Assembly (NCBI GenBank): GCA_023014365.1
Contig: JAEBUN010000021.1
Span: forward strand, 868,001-932,000
Length of the DNA stretch: 64,000 nt
Reading direction: 5' to 3'
Source: Lepiota brunneoincarnata
Lineage: Eukaryota > Basidiomycota > Agaricomycetes > Agaricales > Agaricaceae
Below the pieces are notes generated by a model, which did not search any database, had not been told where the DNA came from, and worked only from the letters and a program-made list of their open reading frames with translations. This document shows, one piece after another, positions 21,411 through 34,108 of this stretch (position 1 is its first letter; the number at the start of each line of letters is the position of its first letter). The position numbers were made by a program, and so were the translations under genes.

Positions 21411-22488
21411 AGTACTAGGCGTGAAACTGAGCGTCATCATGACTCGGTGCAGAACGTCCCCCTCTGACTCTTAACTTTTTCGAACAAATACTGGCATAAC
21501 CCACACAGGTGGACCATACCCCTCATCGCTCGTGGCTACCTCCTAGTCCTAATGGGAATATCTAGGGTAATTGTGAGAGAAGCACTTCCAGGAGCGACAA
21601 TTCGGGTGCGGTGAGGAGCTCCCCAGAAACTGTGATGCAGTTGAATCGTAATTCGAGCCCAATCCATCACAGTAGTAGAGCCAGATAATCATTCACCTAA
21701 TCGAATTTTGCCGCACACAACGGCAGGCGAATTGAGATTAACCGAAAACAGGTTACAGGACTTGCACACTAGAATGAGAAGCATGTATCTATATACGTAC
21801 CTGACAGCTTGGAATATGTCCGTAAAACCAGCTAGAACCCTTCTGGCACAGCATTATTTACCGATTATCTTCCGGTCCGGCAATCACAAGATCCCAGAGC
21901 TGAAATTTCAAAGTCCTGCAAAAACTAAGCCGTAATGATAGGCCCATCTCACATGGATGACGACCCTGCACATTAAACTAGAAAAGAAAGCCATAGAAGG
22001 CGCAGAAAGGAATGTCTGAATGGCAGTTGATCACACATCGCGGCCGTACATACAGCACCTACACGTTGTTGTACGGCGGAACCCGCGGATCCTGAAATTG
22101 ACCAACCGATGCGGGTCGGTGGTGGGTTGGACTGGAACGGAGTTATGCTCTAGAAGTACAAAGACCGACCCGGCTCGAGCCAAGTCAACTCCCTTTCCAT
22201 TTTGTTACGCTCGAGATAGGCAAAAACAACACGATCATCTAGCGCCACCCGGGAATATCATGGCGCCGGGGTGGACGGGTGAGTTCTCCTCACTTTGTTG
22301 TTGGCAACCGCCAATCAGCCTTCTTTATGGAGTTCTCTAACGCTGTGCCTGATGGCTTAGTGGCCTACATACTAGATGTTGGGTGTCGCACGAGGCAAGC
22401 GCTAGAATGTCACTGCCCTCGCACCGAGTTCGTATTTAACGTCCGGGGAGATTCGTGTCCTGTCTCACCGAAAACTCTTCTAAAAGGC
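21411..22488. other. Upstream region of the polyketide synthase
   Basis: No gene supported. The short open frames at 21708-21935 and 22020-22340 lack family resemblance. The DNA directly before ATG 22489 stays open in frame back to 22279 but encodes nothing that looks like a PKS starter domain. Confidence 0.4.
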
Positions 22489-25400
22489 ATGTCGATGGAC
22501 AATCAAGTGGCAATTGTTCGTGTTGACGGCTTTATATCACGTTGCTCACTTCCTAATCACTTTTGTGGACAGATTGGCATTTCTACAGAACTACCGAGCG
22601 GGCCGTGGTCAGATAAGAACCTTGATCACGAGTCGTTTTTCGAATTCTTGCTGGACGGAGGTCAAGCTTACGAGCGCATTCCCCCAGATCGTTTCAATAT
22701 TGATGCGTAAGTGTGCTTGAATAGTATACGCTCGTCCGCTCTAATTGTGGCATTAGGTGGAAAGGCAGCAACTTGGGTCGTGTGTATACCGAACAGGGTG
22801 CTTTTCTGAAAGGAGCGGGTTTATTCGACAATGTCGAATTTGGCGTATCCGCTAAAGATGCCCGGGCCATGGCACCTGGGACTAGAAGACTTATCGAAAA
22901 TTCCTTCTTAGCGCTGTTGGATTCCGGGATTGACTATCGCTCCCGCAATATCGGATGTTTTGCAGCAAGCACAAATTTCAATATCACTCAGATTTCGGAT
23001 ATAGTAAGTACGTCCGATGCTTCACACCACGGCGAGTAAATGAATTTGACAACCCATCAGGATGAATATAGTTTGGATGGCTCATTGGCCGGAATCCCTA
23101 CCATGATAGCTAACAAAGTGTCATATCATCTTGACCTCCTGGGCCCTTCCATTCCGGTAGACACTGCCTGTAGCTCGAGTGCTACAGCACTTCATCTTGC
23201 TGTGAATTCTCTCATTCAAGGCGATTGCGAAGCGGCAGTCGTGGCTGGTGCTCAAATCAACCACTAGTGAGTGACTCGTCAACGAATTACCCTATCTTTA
23301 ACACTAAAAACGTTTAGCGTCTTCGACTGGTTTCTTTATAGCCAGGCAGGCGTTTTGGCCCCAGACGGGAAATGCAAACCATTTGACGCATCTGCAAACG
23401 GGTACATGTTCTCTTAATAAGCACCCCCGTCTATTGACCGGAATAACCCATAGATTCTCACGAGGGGAAGGTGTAGTCGCAGTTGTAATCAAGCCATTAC
23501 GGAGTGCTCTCAATGATGGGGATTATATCTATGGAACCGTGAGTTGGATTATTTTGTAGAACTCACGGCTTCATCTTCCGTCAGATACTCGGGACCGCCG
23601 TCAATGCGGGCGGTAATGCTGCACCCCCAGGAGCGCCCATCCCTGAGGCGCAGTGCCTAGCGATGAAGAAAGCATTCGAAAAGGCGAACCGCTCGCCTGA
23701 ACAAGTAGACTACGTGGAGTGCCATGCTACAGGTAAAATATATTCAACCTTCATCCGATATTGCGACTTAAATGATCCATCAGGGACACACGTTGGAGAT
23801 CCTATAGAAGTTAACTGGGTCGGCAAAGAGTTCAGAAGAAAGGAGCCGCTTGCTATCGGTAGCGTGAAAGGGAACATTGGGTACGTCTACCTTGGAAAAC
23901 CCGACATTACAGATAATAATGTATTTTCGGTCAGCCACACGGAGATCACTGCCTTGTTATCCTCTTTATCGAAGGTCCTTTCCATGTTCCGCTATCAGAC
24001 TATTCCGCCAAACGTAAACCTCACTCGACCGAATCCAGCCATCAAGTGGGAAGAGAACAACATGGTTGCGCCAACGGTGCCTATGGAACTGCCTTGCCGT
24101 TCAGGTTACCAGTCGCTTGTTGCTATAGCGAGTAGTGGCATAGGTGGATCGAACGCCCACGTGGTTGTCCAAGGTCCCCCGCCTCGTAGTGTCCCATGCA
24201 ACAATCCCAAGAATAGCGGATGGCCTGTGCTCCTCTTGGTTGGTGGTTTGTCGCCACGGACAGCCACAATTATGGCATCTCGCGCCGGAGAGATAGCTCT
24301 GATGCACCCAGAGGATCGGAATCTGCTTGCTATCAGATTGGGGCGCCAGGCAAGGCAGATGACTTGGAGAACATTTACCATTGTGGACAATCCACCGGAA
24401 GGGCAGTCCAATGTATCGCCAACACAATTTCCAAGCCCTCTTCAATGTCCTCGGGCCAGACCTCCGGTTGTTTTTGTCTTCTCGGGACAAGGTCCCCAAC
24501 ACGCTAACAGTAAGTAGGAAGTGACCATCAGGGACTCGGGATTGACCTGGCTGTTTCAAGTGGGTCGTGAATTCTTCGCCGCATTCCCTGCGTTCCGATT
24601 GAGTGTCCTCGAGTCCGACAAGATTTTCAAGGCGCGAACAGGATTTTCATTGGTCGACTTTGGGTTGTTTGGCACACATCCGAAGGGACATATAGAAGAA
24701 TGGCCTATACGCATCACTCTGCCCGCCTTGCTTATCTTTCAGATCGCTCTATACGACCTCTTATTGTACCTCGGCGTCAAGCCCGACGTGCTGATCGGAC
24801 ATTCGGCGGGCGAAACTGCTCTAGTGTACGCATCTGGCGGCTCCCGTGCCTTAGCTGTTGAGCTGGCTATTGCTCGAGGCGAAGCATTTTCTACCATTGA
24901 GGCTTGCGGAGGCACTATGGCGGCATTATCATGTAGCCCCGCGAAAGCCAAGCAATTGATTTCCCAGGTTTCGTCACAGTCCCCGGACCAGTATCCCGTC
25001 GACATCGCGTGCTACAACTCCCCTGGCGCCGTGGCTATTGCGGGGCCAAGTGTTCTCATCGACGAAATAATTTCCCTTGCTCAACTCGAGAACATAGCTG
25101 GACGAAAGATTCGCACCCGCACCCCGGTTCATTCCTCCATGATCGAGCTCTGTCGGGATAAGTACACAACCTCGGTGGAGGATGTCTTCAGGCAGCATGG
25201 GTGCACTTCCGGACCGCAGACTCATACATACTCTACTTGCACAGGCACACTTTTCGACCGCCCCTATGATGCCAACTACTTCTGGGACAACGCGCGACAT
25301 CCGGTCCTCTTTAACCAAACAATGGATACGCTCATTTCCCAGCATCCAAATTCAGTCTTCGTTGAGATATCTCCTCATCCTGTCCTCGCTGCTTATATGA

Positions 25401-28400
25401 ACGAAGCAGGCATCCCCGTCTCCCACACTCTCGCCGGTGCTCGCCGGAGCAAAACACCAGTGGAATATCGAACGCTCTTGCAGTCATTAGGACAACTGAT
25501 TGTTGCGGGCTATAACTCTCTGCTCTTCCACAGGCTCAACTTCTGCAATACCGCAAATCTCGATCTGCCGATGAAACTTCCTAAATACCCATTTGTGCAC
25601 AAACCCTTTCCGTTCTACTCTGACGGTTCAGTCACTCGTAGACAATTTGAGTCACACAACGGCCCCCTTAACCATAAACATCTTAAGGTCAATCACAACA
25701 CACACCCATGGCTTAGTGATCATCTGGCACTGGGAGAAGCGATTATGCCTGCAGCTGGTTATGTTGAGATGGTGAGTCGAATCGTGAGTTCCTTTCGTAA
25801 TCCAATAACGGCTCTCCAGGCCCTTGAGTTCGGGGCTACGATCCTGATGGATGTCAATTTCCGCAAGATATTGCCTACGGGTCGAGAGAAAGCTTTGCCC
25901 GTTCATGTGGACATAGCTGGCTCGTATTGGGCAGTCACAACAGAAACGTCGAGTAACGTGTGTCATGTCTACCCATTCCGCCGCCAACGCTAACGGCAGT
26001 GCTATGTAGAACAAGGAAATTCATGCCGACGGTTATCTCTCCTTCGAGGCCGCACCTTCTCCTCCTTTGGTCCCAGATTTTGACGCCATCCGAAATCGTT
26101 CTGAGCTAATGACTCATGATGGTAAAATAACGCTCCCGGGTGCAGTGCTCTAATGCTGAAACCTTTATCTGGTAGCTTTCTATGCCAGTACTGTTGGCCT
26201 AGAATTTGGCCCAGTGTTTCGTCGGATCCTCGAATTGTATGTCAACGCGACGGAAGTCCTTGCCAAAGTAAGCGGCTACTCGTCAGACTTGGGACGGTAA
26301 GGGCTTGTAGCACGACTTTATGATACCACTCACACAGCCTCCTTTCTTAGAGATGCTTCATACCGCCTTCACCCTGCTATCTTGGACTCTTGTATACAGG
26401 CGATTTTACCATTTTGCGATTCCCACCCCGATTCCTACTATTTACCCTCAGGGATCAAGTCCGTTATCCTGTACAGGAGTCTGCAGGATGACTACCTACC
26501 CGACACGTTTTATTGTCATCACACTATACACCGCTGGAGCCCAGGTGTGTATGTCCAATGAATACATCACACCACTCATGACGAGGAATTGTAGACTCGG
26601 TTGTTGTCAACGTGGAAACTTTCGATGAAGCGGGCATGCCCGTGTGCTCATTGAAAGAGCTTGAGGTCCGGAAGCATAGCTTGATGCAGAGTTCCGAAAT
26701 CAAGCGAAGATTTGATATGGTTTATCAACCTGCTTCGCTCGCAAACCAACCATTGCTTCCGAACCAACTCAATCCGGCCTCCGGAATAGAAATTCAATGC
26801 GAGAGTGAGGTACAATTTGACTCCAACATTTTGGGATCCTGTGATTGATTTTTATCCAGGAAGTACGAACGAGTAATTGCTCAGTACCCCAACACCGCGA
26901 AGAAAGTCGGGACGCAGTCGAGATGACTTGTCAATTGTTGGACAAGACGCTCTTATCTATTTCATTGTCGCCCACGAGGGTTTTGAATATTATGTTTATT
27001 ACGACGGACGGTACGTTCGGTAACTTTAACATTGGATCAGATCCTAAATTCATCATCAGCGGATGCATTATACCCATGTGTCTCGCGCGTGTTTGACAAC
27101 CACCGTTCACTGTATATCAACTATGTCATACCCAATGGATCAAAATTCACCATCACGACATGGAATACGACAGGAAGAATGGATACGTTGGCTTTTGATC
27201 AGCCGATTCCAAGACAGGGCCTTGCGCAACATTCGTTTGACCTGGTTTACCTAGTGGAACCTAACACCTTTTCTGAGGCCCCTCTCTCAATCCTTCAAAC
27301 CACTCAAAGCCTACTTGCTGATGCCGGACATTTCGTCCTTATCGGAGCCGAGTCACCCGTCCTCGAATGGGTATCCTTAGCAACGAGTCATGGGTTCGAA
27401 AAACTGGCTTCCTGTCTTCGATACAATGGCTGGATCAACTTCGCGGAATTCCTTTTTAATGTGCAAAGGGCTCCGGACGACGCCAGCAAATCTACTCACT
27501 TCATCCGGTACCGAGGTGGTCAAGAAGTGGATCTCATTTCAGCACTGGGCGATTTGGATCCTGTTGAGAGTTGTAACGTCTGGTTGGTGGCTAGCGAAGG
27601 CGTCAGTGGAGATCAAGCAATGGGAATGCTCCGCACGTTGAGGAAGGAGTTTCTCAGCTGGAATATGAGGCTAGCAGTTTTCCCGCTATCGTTCCCTGAA
27701 TACTCTTGCGAAGAATTCCTAACCGGCTTGTTACCTCGCCTGGAACATGAAACAGAGATCAGAATCTCTCCGGGAGGCGAAGTCCTGGTGCCGCGCGTTG
27801 TCCCGTTGCCCAGCTCCAACCGCCCTTTTCATGTTGCACGAAGCCCCGCTACCACACTACCCAAGGACCACGTCCTTCTCCAGACCTCCGCAAGGTCTCC
27901 CTCCGTTCATTTTACAGGCTTTATTGGTACAGTCATAGCAAGTTCATCGACGGATTTCGAGATTGGAACAACTGCTATCGGGCTAATGGCTTCAGCGGAC
28001 ACAGAATTGCGGGTTGTACCTTCGTCATCCATCAGGGCTTGTGATACAGCTGCTGCGAACATCCCCATCCTTATCTCCATTCTTCCCGGCCTGATTGTCG
28101 CTGCTCTCGCTCCTACCCTCAACGTTTTCACGCACTATAATCGGCTATCACAGTGGCGGGTTCTTTTGACACATTGCACCTCTGATATAGGGCGAGTTGT
28201 ACGCCAGCTGTATCAGGCTCGTCGAATCGATGTTATCGAGGTTGAAACAGATATCACATTGTACCAGCTCTATCAACTTGGGCATCGGTCATTTGATCTT
28301 GTCATCACCGGCTATGAAGATTCTCAACACCTTCAAGCCGCTCGGCTACTTCTCCGACCAGATACAGGCAGAATATTCGCCTGGAATTCTGGGAAAACCT

Positions 28401-31240
28401 CCCTTGCATCGATTTGTAAACAAGAACCCTGGGTTATAGGCGACGCTATCCAAACTGGTCTACGGTATTTCTCTGAATTGTTACCTCGCTCCAGCTTATC
28501 AACAGAACATTGTGAAATTGTCGCTCCTGGGTCTGACTTGCTCCAAACGGGTTCAGCATTATTCCGTTCGGATAAAAATTACTTGTTGCTCGGTGGAATG
28601 GGCAGTTTAGGTCCCTACGTTGCCCTCTGGATGTATGAGGTATGCGGAAAATCTCATAAGCTTTACCACAATTGACCGCGCCCTCATTAGCACGGTGCTC
28701 GTCACATAATTCTATCATCCAGAAGACGATTACCCAACATCGGTTCAGCTGGAGATACACGTTTACCAAGGATCATTCAATACCTCCAGTCCCTCCACAA
28801 CTTGACACTCCGTGTCGAACAATTCGACCCTTCGAATGTAGAAAAGGCGGGGATGCAGCTATCAACAATTTCTCCGGCGATAGCCGGGTGCTATATCCTC
28901 ACAGCTTTACCCTCAGATGGTTTCTCCCTGAACTTGACCGCAGAAGATTTCGCCCTGAGCCACAGCGCTTCTCAAGATGTTTACCATTCTTTGAAGAGGG
29001 TCGTGGATACCGATAAGTTGGATTTCCTGGTTCATTTCTCATCGATCGCCGCTGTCTGGGGAAATGGGGGCCAGTTGACTTATACTTGGTGAGGCCGTTG
29101 CCACTTCAGCAGCCAGCTCATTGGTTACCTCAATATTTGCAGTGCAAAAGCAGCCCTGGACGGCGAGTTCCGCCAATTGAAGAATGCTTTTTCCTTCGTC
29201 TGCCCGGCCATATCGGGGACTACCCTTGTAAATCAGTTGCTTTCCGTGAAGTCGGCGGCATCAATTCTGGCATGGCAATTTTCACCTGATCGTAAGTCAT
29301 GCAAAAATGGGTATGCCACTATTCCGCTCTTATACAATTGGAATAGGGATGCTTCAATGGCTCGAGGATGCCATGTCGGTATTCTCCTCAGGCAAAAATA
29401 TGTGGTATTATATCCCAGATTTCGATTGGGAAAACACCACGGAAGTCCTGGGACTGCCCCCATTCTCCGCCTATCTGAACCCGCCAATAAGCATTCAGCA
29501 GACATGTACTGCTGAGGATGACACCAACGAACGTGTCACAGAACTCATAGTGCAGCATCTCGACTTGCAGACTGAAGACCTGTCGGATGATGTATCTCTT
29601 GCCTCATATGGACTGGACTCCCTCTCGGCATCGAGGCTATCATTTTCCCTCAACAAAACTTTTGGGTTGAAAATCAGCCAAATTCAACTCCTGGCAGATA
29701 CCACGACTGCAGATATCCGAAGCAAGATTTTTACGCAGGCTGAGGAAAATCGGGCCAAGTCGGCGTTCGATCTTATGCGTGAAGAGATGTTAAACTGCAT
29801 ACGAAAATATACACCCGCCGACAAGACTAGGAATTATCCCTCCACGAACGGAGTCACCCCCACTAATAAGAAGGTAGTTCTTGTCACAGGGACGACGGGT
29901 TCCCTGGGTGCGTATATTTTGCACCAGCTCATCCTGGATCCCGACGTGGAAGCCATCTTCGCTCTGAATCGTCCACCGAAGGGAGGTGATCTTGCCGCAA
30001 AGCAAAGAGATGCATGTAATAAACAGGGACTACCAGAGGGCTTGGGGACCGACCACAAGGTTCGTCTCGTGGCATATGACATGAGCGCGACACGACTGGG
30101 CATACTGAAGAGTGTTTACGATGAGGTATGTTCCTCCTCTATCGCGGTGTTGCTCTGTGATGTATTGATCGTCTTCAAGATAATAGCCTCTGTAACGCAT
30201 GTCATACATAATGGTTGGGCACCCAACTCTCGCTAACTGATGATGCTAATTAAATCCCTTTGCAGCGTGGATGTCTGACTTCAGTTTACCCCTATCTGCA
30301 TTCGAAGACTTCATCAAGGGGACGCAAAGTCTCATCGAATTGGCCTTGTCATCCACACTCGCAACTTTGCCAATTTTTTCCTTGATAAGTACGACAGGCG
30401 TTTGCCAGTGTGGGTTGACCTGTTTTTTGAGTCAAATGAGCAACTAATCAACAGGTCTTATAGTAAAAACGAGCTCTGTTCCGTGCCCCGAGACTCTAAT
30501 TAATGTCGAGGAGCTGATGGTTCTAGAGCGAGACCAACTGTTAGATTACGCGGGCTACATCCAGTCGAAATGGATTGCAGAACAGGTCGTAGAGCATGTC
30601 AGGACCACGACACCGCTGAAGGTCTCTATCATCCGTGTTGGACAACTTACTGGTGGCTTGAATCATGCTTGGGATTCAGATCATTGGTTTCCAGCCATCG
30701 TGAAATCCGGCCTGTCTCTTAACTGCTTGCCTGATGGTGACGATGTAAGATTTGCGCCACCTACCCCAGCCCTGTTAAACAAGCTTACACGTGTTACAGA
30801 CTGTATCGTGGCTTCCGACACAAATTGCCGCTGCTGCTGTGGTGGAACTATCGAATGCAGATGGTTTATTCCACGTCGCTCATCCTCGGCCAGTATCATG
30901 GAAAATGATCATGGAAATAGTTGCAGCAACGTTGAATATCCCCCTAGTTCCATACCTAGACTGGTTCCACGACTTAGAGACGAGATTGGAGGGAGATCCC
31001 AGCAACGCAAATGATAACCAGGCCATAAAGCTCCTCGACTACTTCAGGCTAGGCATTCAAGAAACTCCACGTTGCCCTACAGAAAGTATGGGTCTTATAG
31101 TTTCGGTCGCAACGACGAATGCAAGATCAGTATCATCAACATTGGCAAATCCAGTTATTTGCCAACTTGGCGAAAGGGATGTGATGGGTTGGATCTCATA
31201 CTGGAGAAGCGTTGGTTTACTACCTCCTTCCTCGCAATGA
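22489..31240 (+). CDS. Reducing polyketide synthase with terminal thioester reductase, 2512 aa
   Basis: 24 exons: 22489-22515, 22573-22706, 22757-23003, 23061-23266, 23318-23401, 23454-23538, 23585-23732, 23784-23880, 23935-24509, 24561-25771, 25820-25957, 26010-26121, 26176-26296, 26351-26544, 26595-26809, 26860-27010, 27060-28639, 28691-29088, 29143-29291, 29347-30125, 30180-30213, 30266-30388, 30455-30744, 30800-31240; 7539 nt. Domains by residue: ketosynthase 5-425 (VDTACSSS, ECHATGTHVGDP, GNIGHTE); acyltransferase 518-820 (GHSAGE near 614); dehydratase 905-1150 (HPWLSDH, later HPAILDSCIQ); methyltransferase-like about 1200-1380, lacking a clear SAM glycine motif; enoylreductase-like about 1480-1650 whose NADPH loop reads CTSDIGRVV; ketoreductase about 1750-1960 (GGMGSLG, YTCAK); carrier protein with GLDSLSA near 2045; NAD-binding thioester reductase 2130-2512 (TGTTGSLGA, YIQSK). 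It should build a partly reduced, probably unmethylated chain and release it as aldehyde or alcohol. No tailoring genes are recognisable nearby. Confidence 0.88.
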
Positions 31241-31871
31241 GGAGAGAATACAGTTTTTGGTATGCTCATTCTGTTCGTGCCTGCGCCATTGCCACAAATC
31301 CCTTTACGACTGTTTCTATGGCCCCCATCATATAGATATACATCCTTTGTGTTTCTTATTGCAAATGAATTGGTGGCTATTATCTTCATCCCACGTATCC
31401 TGGAGGTGTGGACACGTCACCTCTGAGCTCTTCTTTGTAAGGTTCAGGTCACAAAAGATGGAAATTGTGCTGGGCCGCGCGCAGAGCCTTTCTCTTGAGC
31501 ATTTTCAAAAGAGCATCGAGTGTTTTGAGTTTCAGCATACTAGTTGCATGGATGACTCGCTACTGAACAGGCTCAGGGAAAGACTGACCCTGAAGCTGCG
31601 GCCATGTACGTCCCCGACCACTGCAATGGCCCACGATGTAAACTAAGAATGGGCACCCCTTCCACTCTCGTCTTATGTGGTGAGAGGAGGGGAGTACAAC
31701 ACCGTCCCTGTATCAACATGTCGGGATGAAAGAAGCAGAATTCTGCTTTGCATTTTGTGGAAAGGCGACGGTGATGTAGGTTACTACTGGTTTTCGGGCT
31801 ACATCAAGCTTCAAGCTTCAAGCATCAAGTGTGAAGTTAAGCGATATGAATTATTCAATACAGATCCTTGT
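31241..31871. other. Convergent intergenic region
   Basis: Between the stop of the PKS (plus) and the stop of the kinase-like gene (minus). It should hold both 3' untranslated regions. A short triplicated CAAGCTT-like stretch lies at about 31804-31825. No gene supported. Confidence 0.45.
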
Positions 31872-34108
31872 TTAACCACCCCATTGGAACGAATGCTGGC
31901 ATAAGTCGCGCAGATTGACCTTATCCTTCCAGGTCAAAGACCGTTTCTCTGCGTCATCTACAGATTTCAGGTTTTTACTCCTCCCAAAGTCAATTAGCCT
32001 GAAACTATATGACGAGTCGACACCCGTCCCGCCTCCCACCTTCCCGCGCTCCGAGGGATGTTTCCAGAGGGGGCCGGGTTGAATGGCAAAGTTTCGCTCG
32101 AAAACAGAACCATGCGTCCATCCCGCATTGTGCATCCTGAGTATTAGTGCTGTACATTCGCTTCTGTTCGTGTGTTGTCAGTAGACCCATATGAGAAGCA
32201 TTGCAAGAAGCGGCCTACTCGTCATCGAAACTCAAGTTCTTGGATTCCAATGCGTTGCCACAGTTTTCCAGCAGCAGAATAGGGCTCAGCGGAGCCCGAG
32301 TTTCTGCATTCACAGGTTCGTAGTATCCATAGAACTGCGGGACAATCGCGCCGGCAGGGACAGGGTCCAGCAATGGTTGTATAATGTTGTACCCATTCCA
32401 ATGTTGGAAAAACGGGTCAGGGAACATCTGATAGTTTCCTGCTTCTCGGATAGTATGCTGGCGGTCCAAGTTCGATAGCTTCGCAATAACCTGTACACGT
32501 GTGGTCGTTGGGTGCGTCGAAAAGTGCCCAGAATCGTGATTCCTAATGTGCTCGCAGTACGGCCGTCCCCTGGCCGGGTTTTGATATTCGACATCGGTCC
32601 GGATGTATCGAACAATTCCCTCGTAGCTCGTCGTCCACTCCCCCGGCTCCTCTTCTACTGCAATCTCGTGCGTAATTTCGCCTAATTTCCCAGATTTGAG
32701 GATCAAAGTCCCCATCACCTGGCCTTGGGTCTTCCGTATTCTCTGCAATGTCCCGCTCTTTCCCTTCCATGCATCCGCTCTCCTCTCTCCATTCTCTCCA
32801 TCCTCCTGCACTATCTTCTCCCGTATATTATCTAATATACATTGCCTACACAACACCTCCGGTATAAGGGCGTCCCTCGGAAGATCGAGCTCCGCATGGT
32901 ACACTTCTGAATGGCCCCCGCTTCCTGCGTGGTGATTACTCGACAAGTAAAGGTGTGCCGCCTCTGCTGGCCAACGCTCTGGTAGACGGGGGTGGATAAC
33001 GAAGATTGGTGGTTCTGCGGGCCCCAGGGGTACCTCTGGTCCATGGGGAATCATGAATCCACAAGGCAAATCTTTGTCTTTTGTTCCGAGGCGGTCTTGT
33101 TCACACCGCAGGCGGTGGAGGTCAAGTTCGCGTTTCTTTTTCCCGGCTTTCGTCAGGGTGAGCCTGTATTCGTATGTTTGGACTGCCCCCTCCTCCGGAG
33201 GTAGACCACACAATGAGGTAAGCAAGGGCGGCGTCGCATGGACATAGAGGCTTTCTGGTAGGAGATGGAGTGGGAGTGTTTCAGCTAGGCTTGGTGGTGT
33301 GTAGCTGAACGGTTCCATCGGCCAGGGAAGAGGTGATCGAACTGGGTCATATATTGTGCCCCTCATGGACTACAGAGCACTGAGAAACGACACGCCGCTA
33401 CATGAGGTGAATGCTCACATCTGTGTCAAACCCCCACGACCCTGACTTTAATGTCGTTCCCAACGTCCCTTCTCTAATAGATTTTTCTAGCTCTTGCAGA
33501 AGTCCCGCGACACTGAATACGGGAACAATACGCGGGTCATCCTCTTTCTCCGCCCACGCGATCTCGTGCGCACATGACTCGGTCTCCTCATGAGTTTTCA
33601 TCCACAGCATAAGTTCGCTCCCGCTGCTTTCGAGTGGCGGCCGCGCAGAATCGCTGCAGCGTGGCACACTATAGAAGTCGAGAACGGACGCACCCCAGAT
33701 GTATGCCTCATCCATTCTTTTACCCAACCCCGGGGAAGACAGTGGGAGTATATTTTTGCCATTGAATCTGCGAGGCCAGGTCCGAATGATCATTCGCCTC
33801 CTTGTTTCTTTCCTGGAAAATATTTCCTCGCGCTCTTGCTCTGAAAGAGCTGCATCGGTGTCTTCAACATAATCTCTAACAATGCAGTCGCGAACGAATT
33901 TCCGTAATGGTTCCGGTAGTGGTTTAATCTCATGCCCGTGTGTATGGTCCGGAAGAGTAACAATAACATCACTTGGAGGAGTGAGAGAAAGCGAGGAGTA
34001 CGACCCACAGGCTCTCAGGAGCATGGGCGATGCGGGGGTTTCTGGAGTTGGCGTGGTTAATGTGGAGAAAACCGGGCATAAGCAAATCATACCAGGAGCG
34101 AAGGTCAT
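31872..34108 (-). CDS. Protein kinase-like protein, 701 aa
   Basis: Three exons on the minus strand: 34108-33419, 33369-32219 and 32136-31872, with introns of 49 and 82 nt and a 2106-nt total. The N-terminal 230 residues are mostly helical and charged, with no family I know. The second exon carries a kinase-like N-lobe: glycine-rich loop GSGGHSEVYHAELDLP (about residue 385), an AKLSN segment that may hold the ATP-binding Lys, and a hinge-like SPILLLENCGN. The third exon gives a catalytic-loop equivalent HGSVFERN, where HRD would be expected, and RLIDFGRS, the DFG motif. The protein ends about 30 residues later, so the C-lobe is short. Catalysis may be weak or absent because the HRD Asp is missing. 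A broken paralogue lies at 19.3-20.8 kb. The gene converges on the PKS; a functional link is not shown. Confidence 0.78.

Noticed and set aside
22279..22488. In-frame extension upstream of the PKS ATG, considered as a starter-unit (SAT) domain
   Set aside because: Too short and without any SAT motif; the KS begins within a few residues of ATG 22489.
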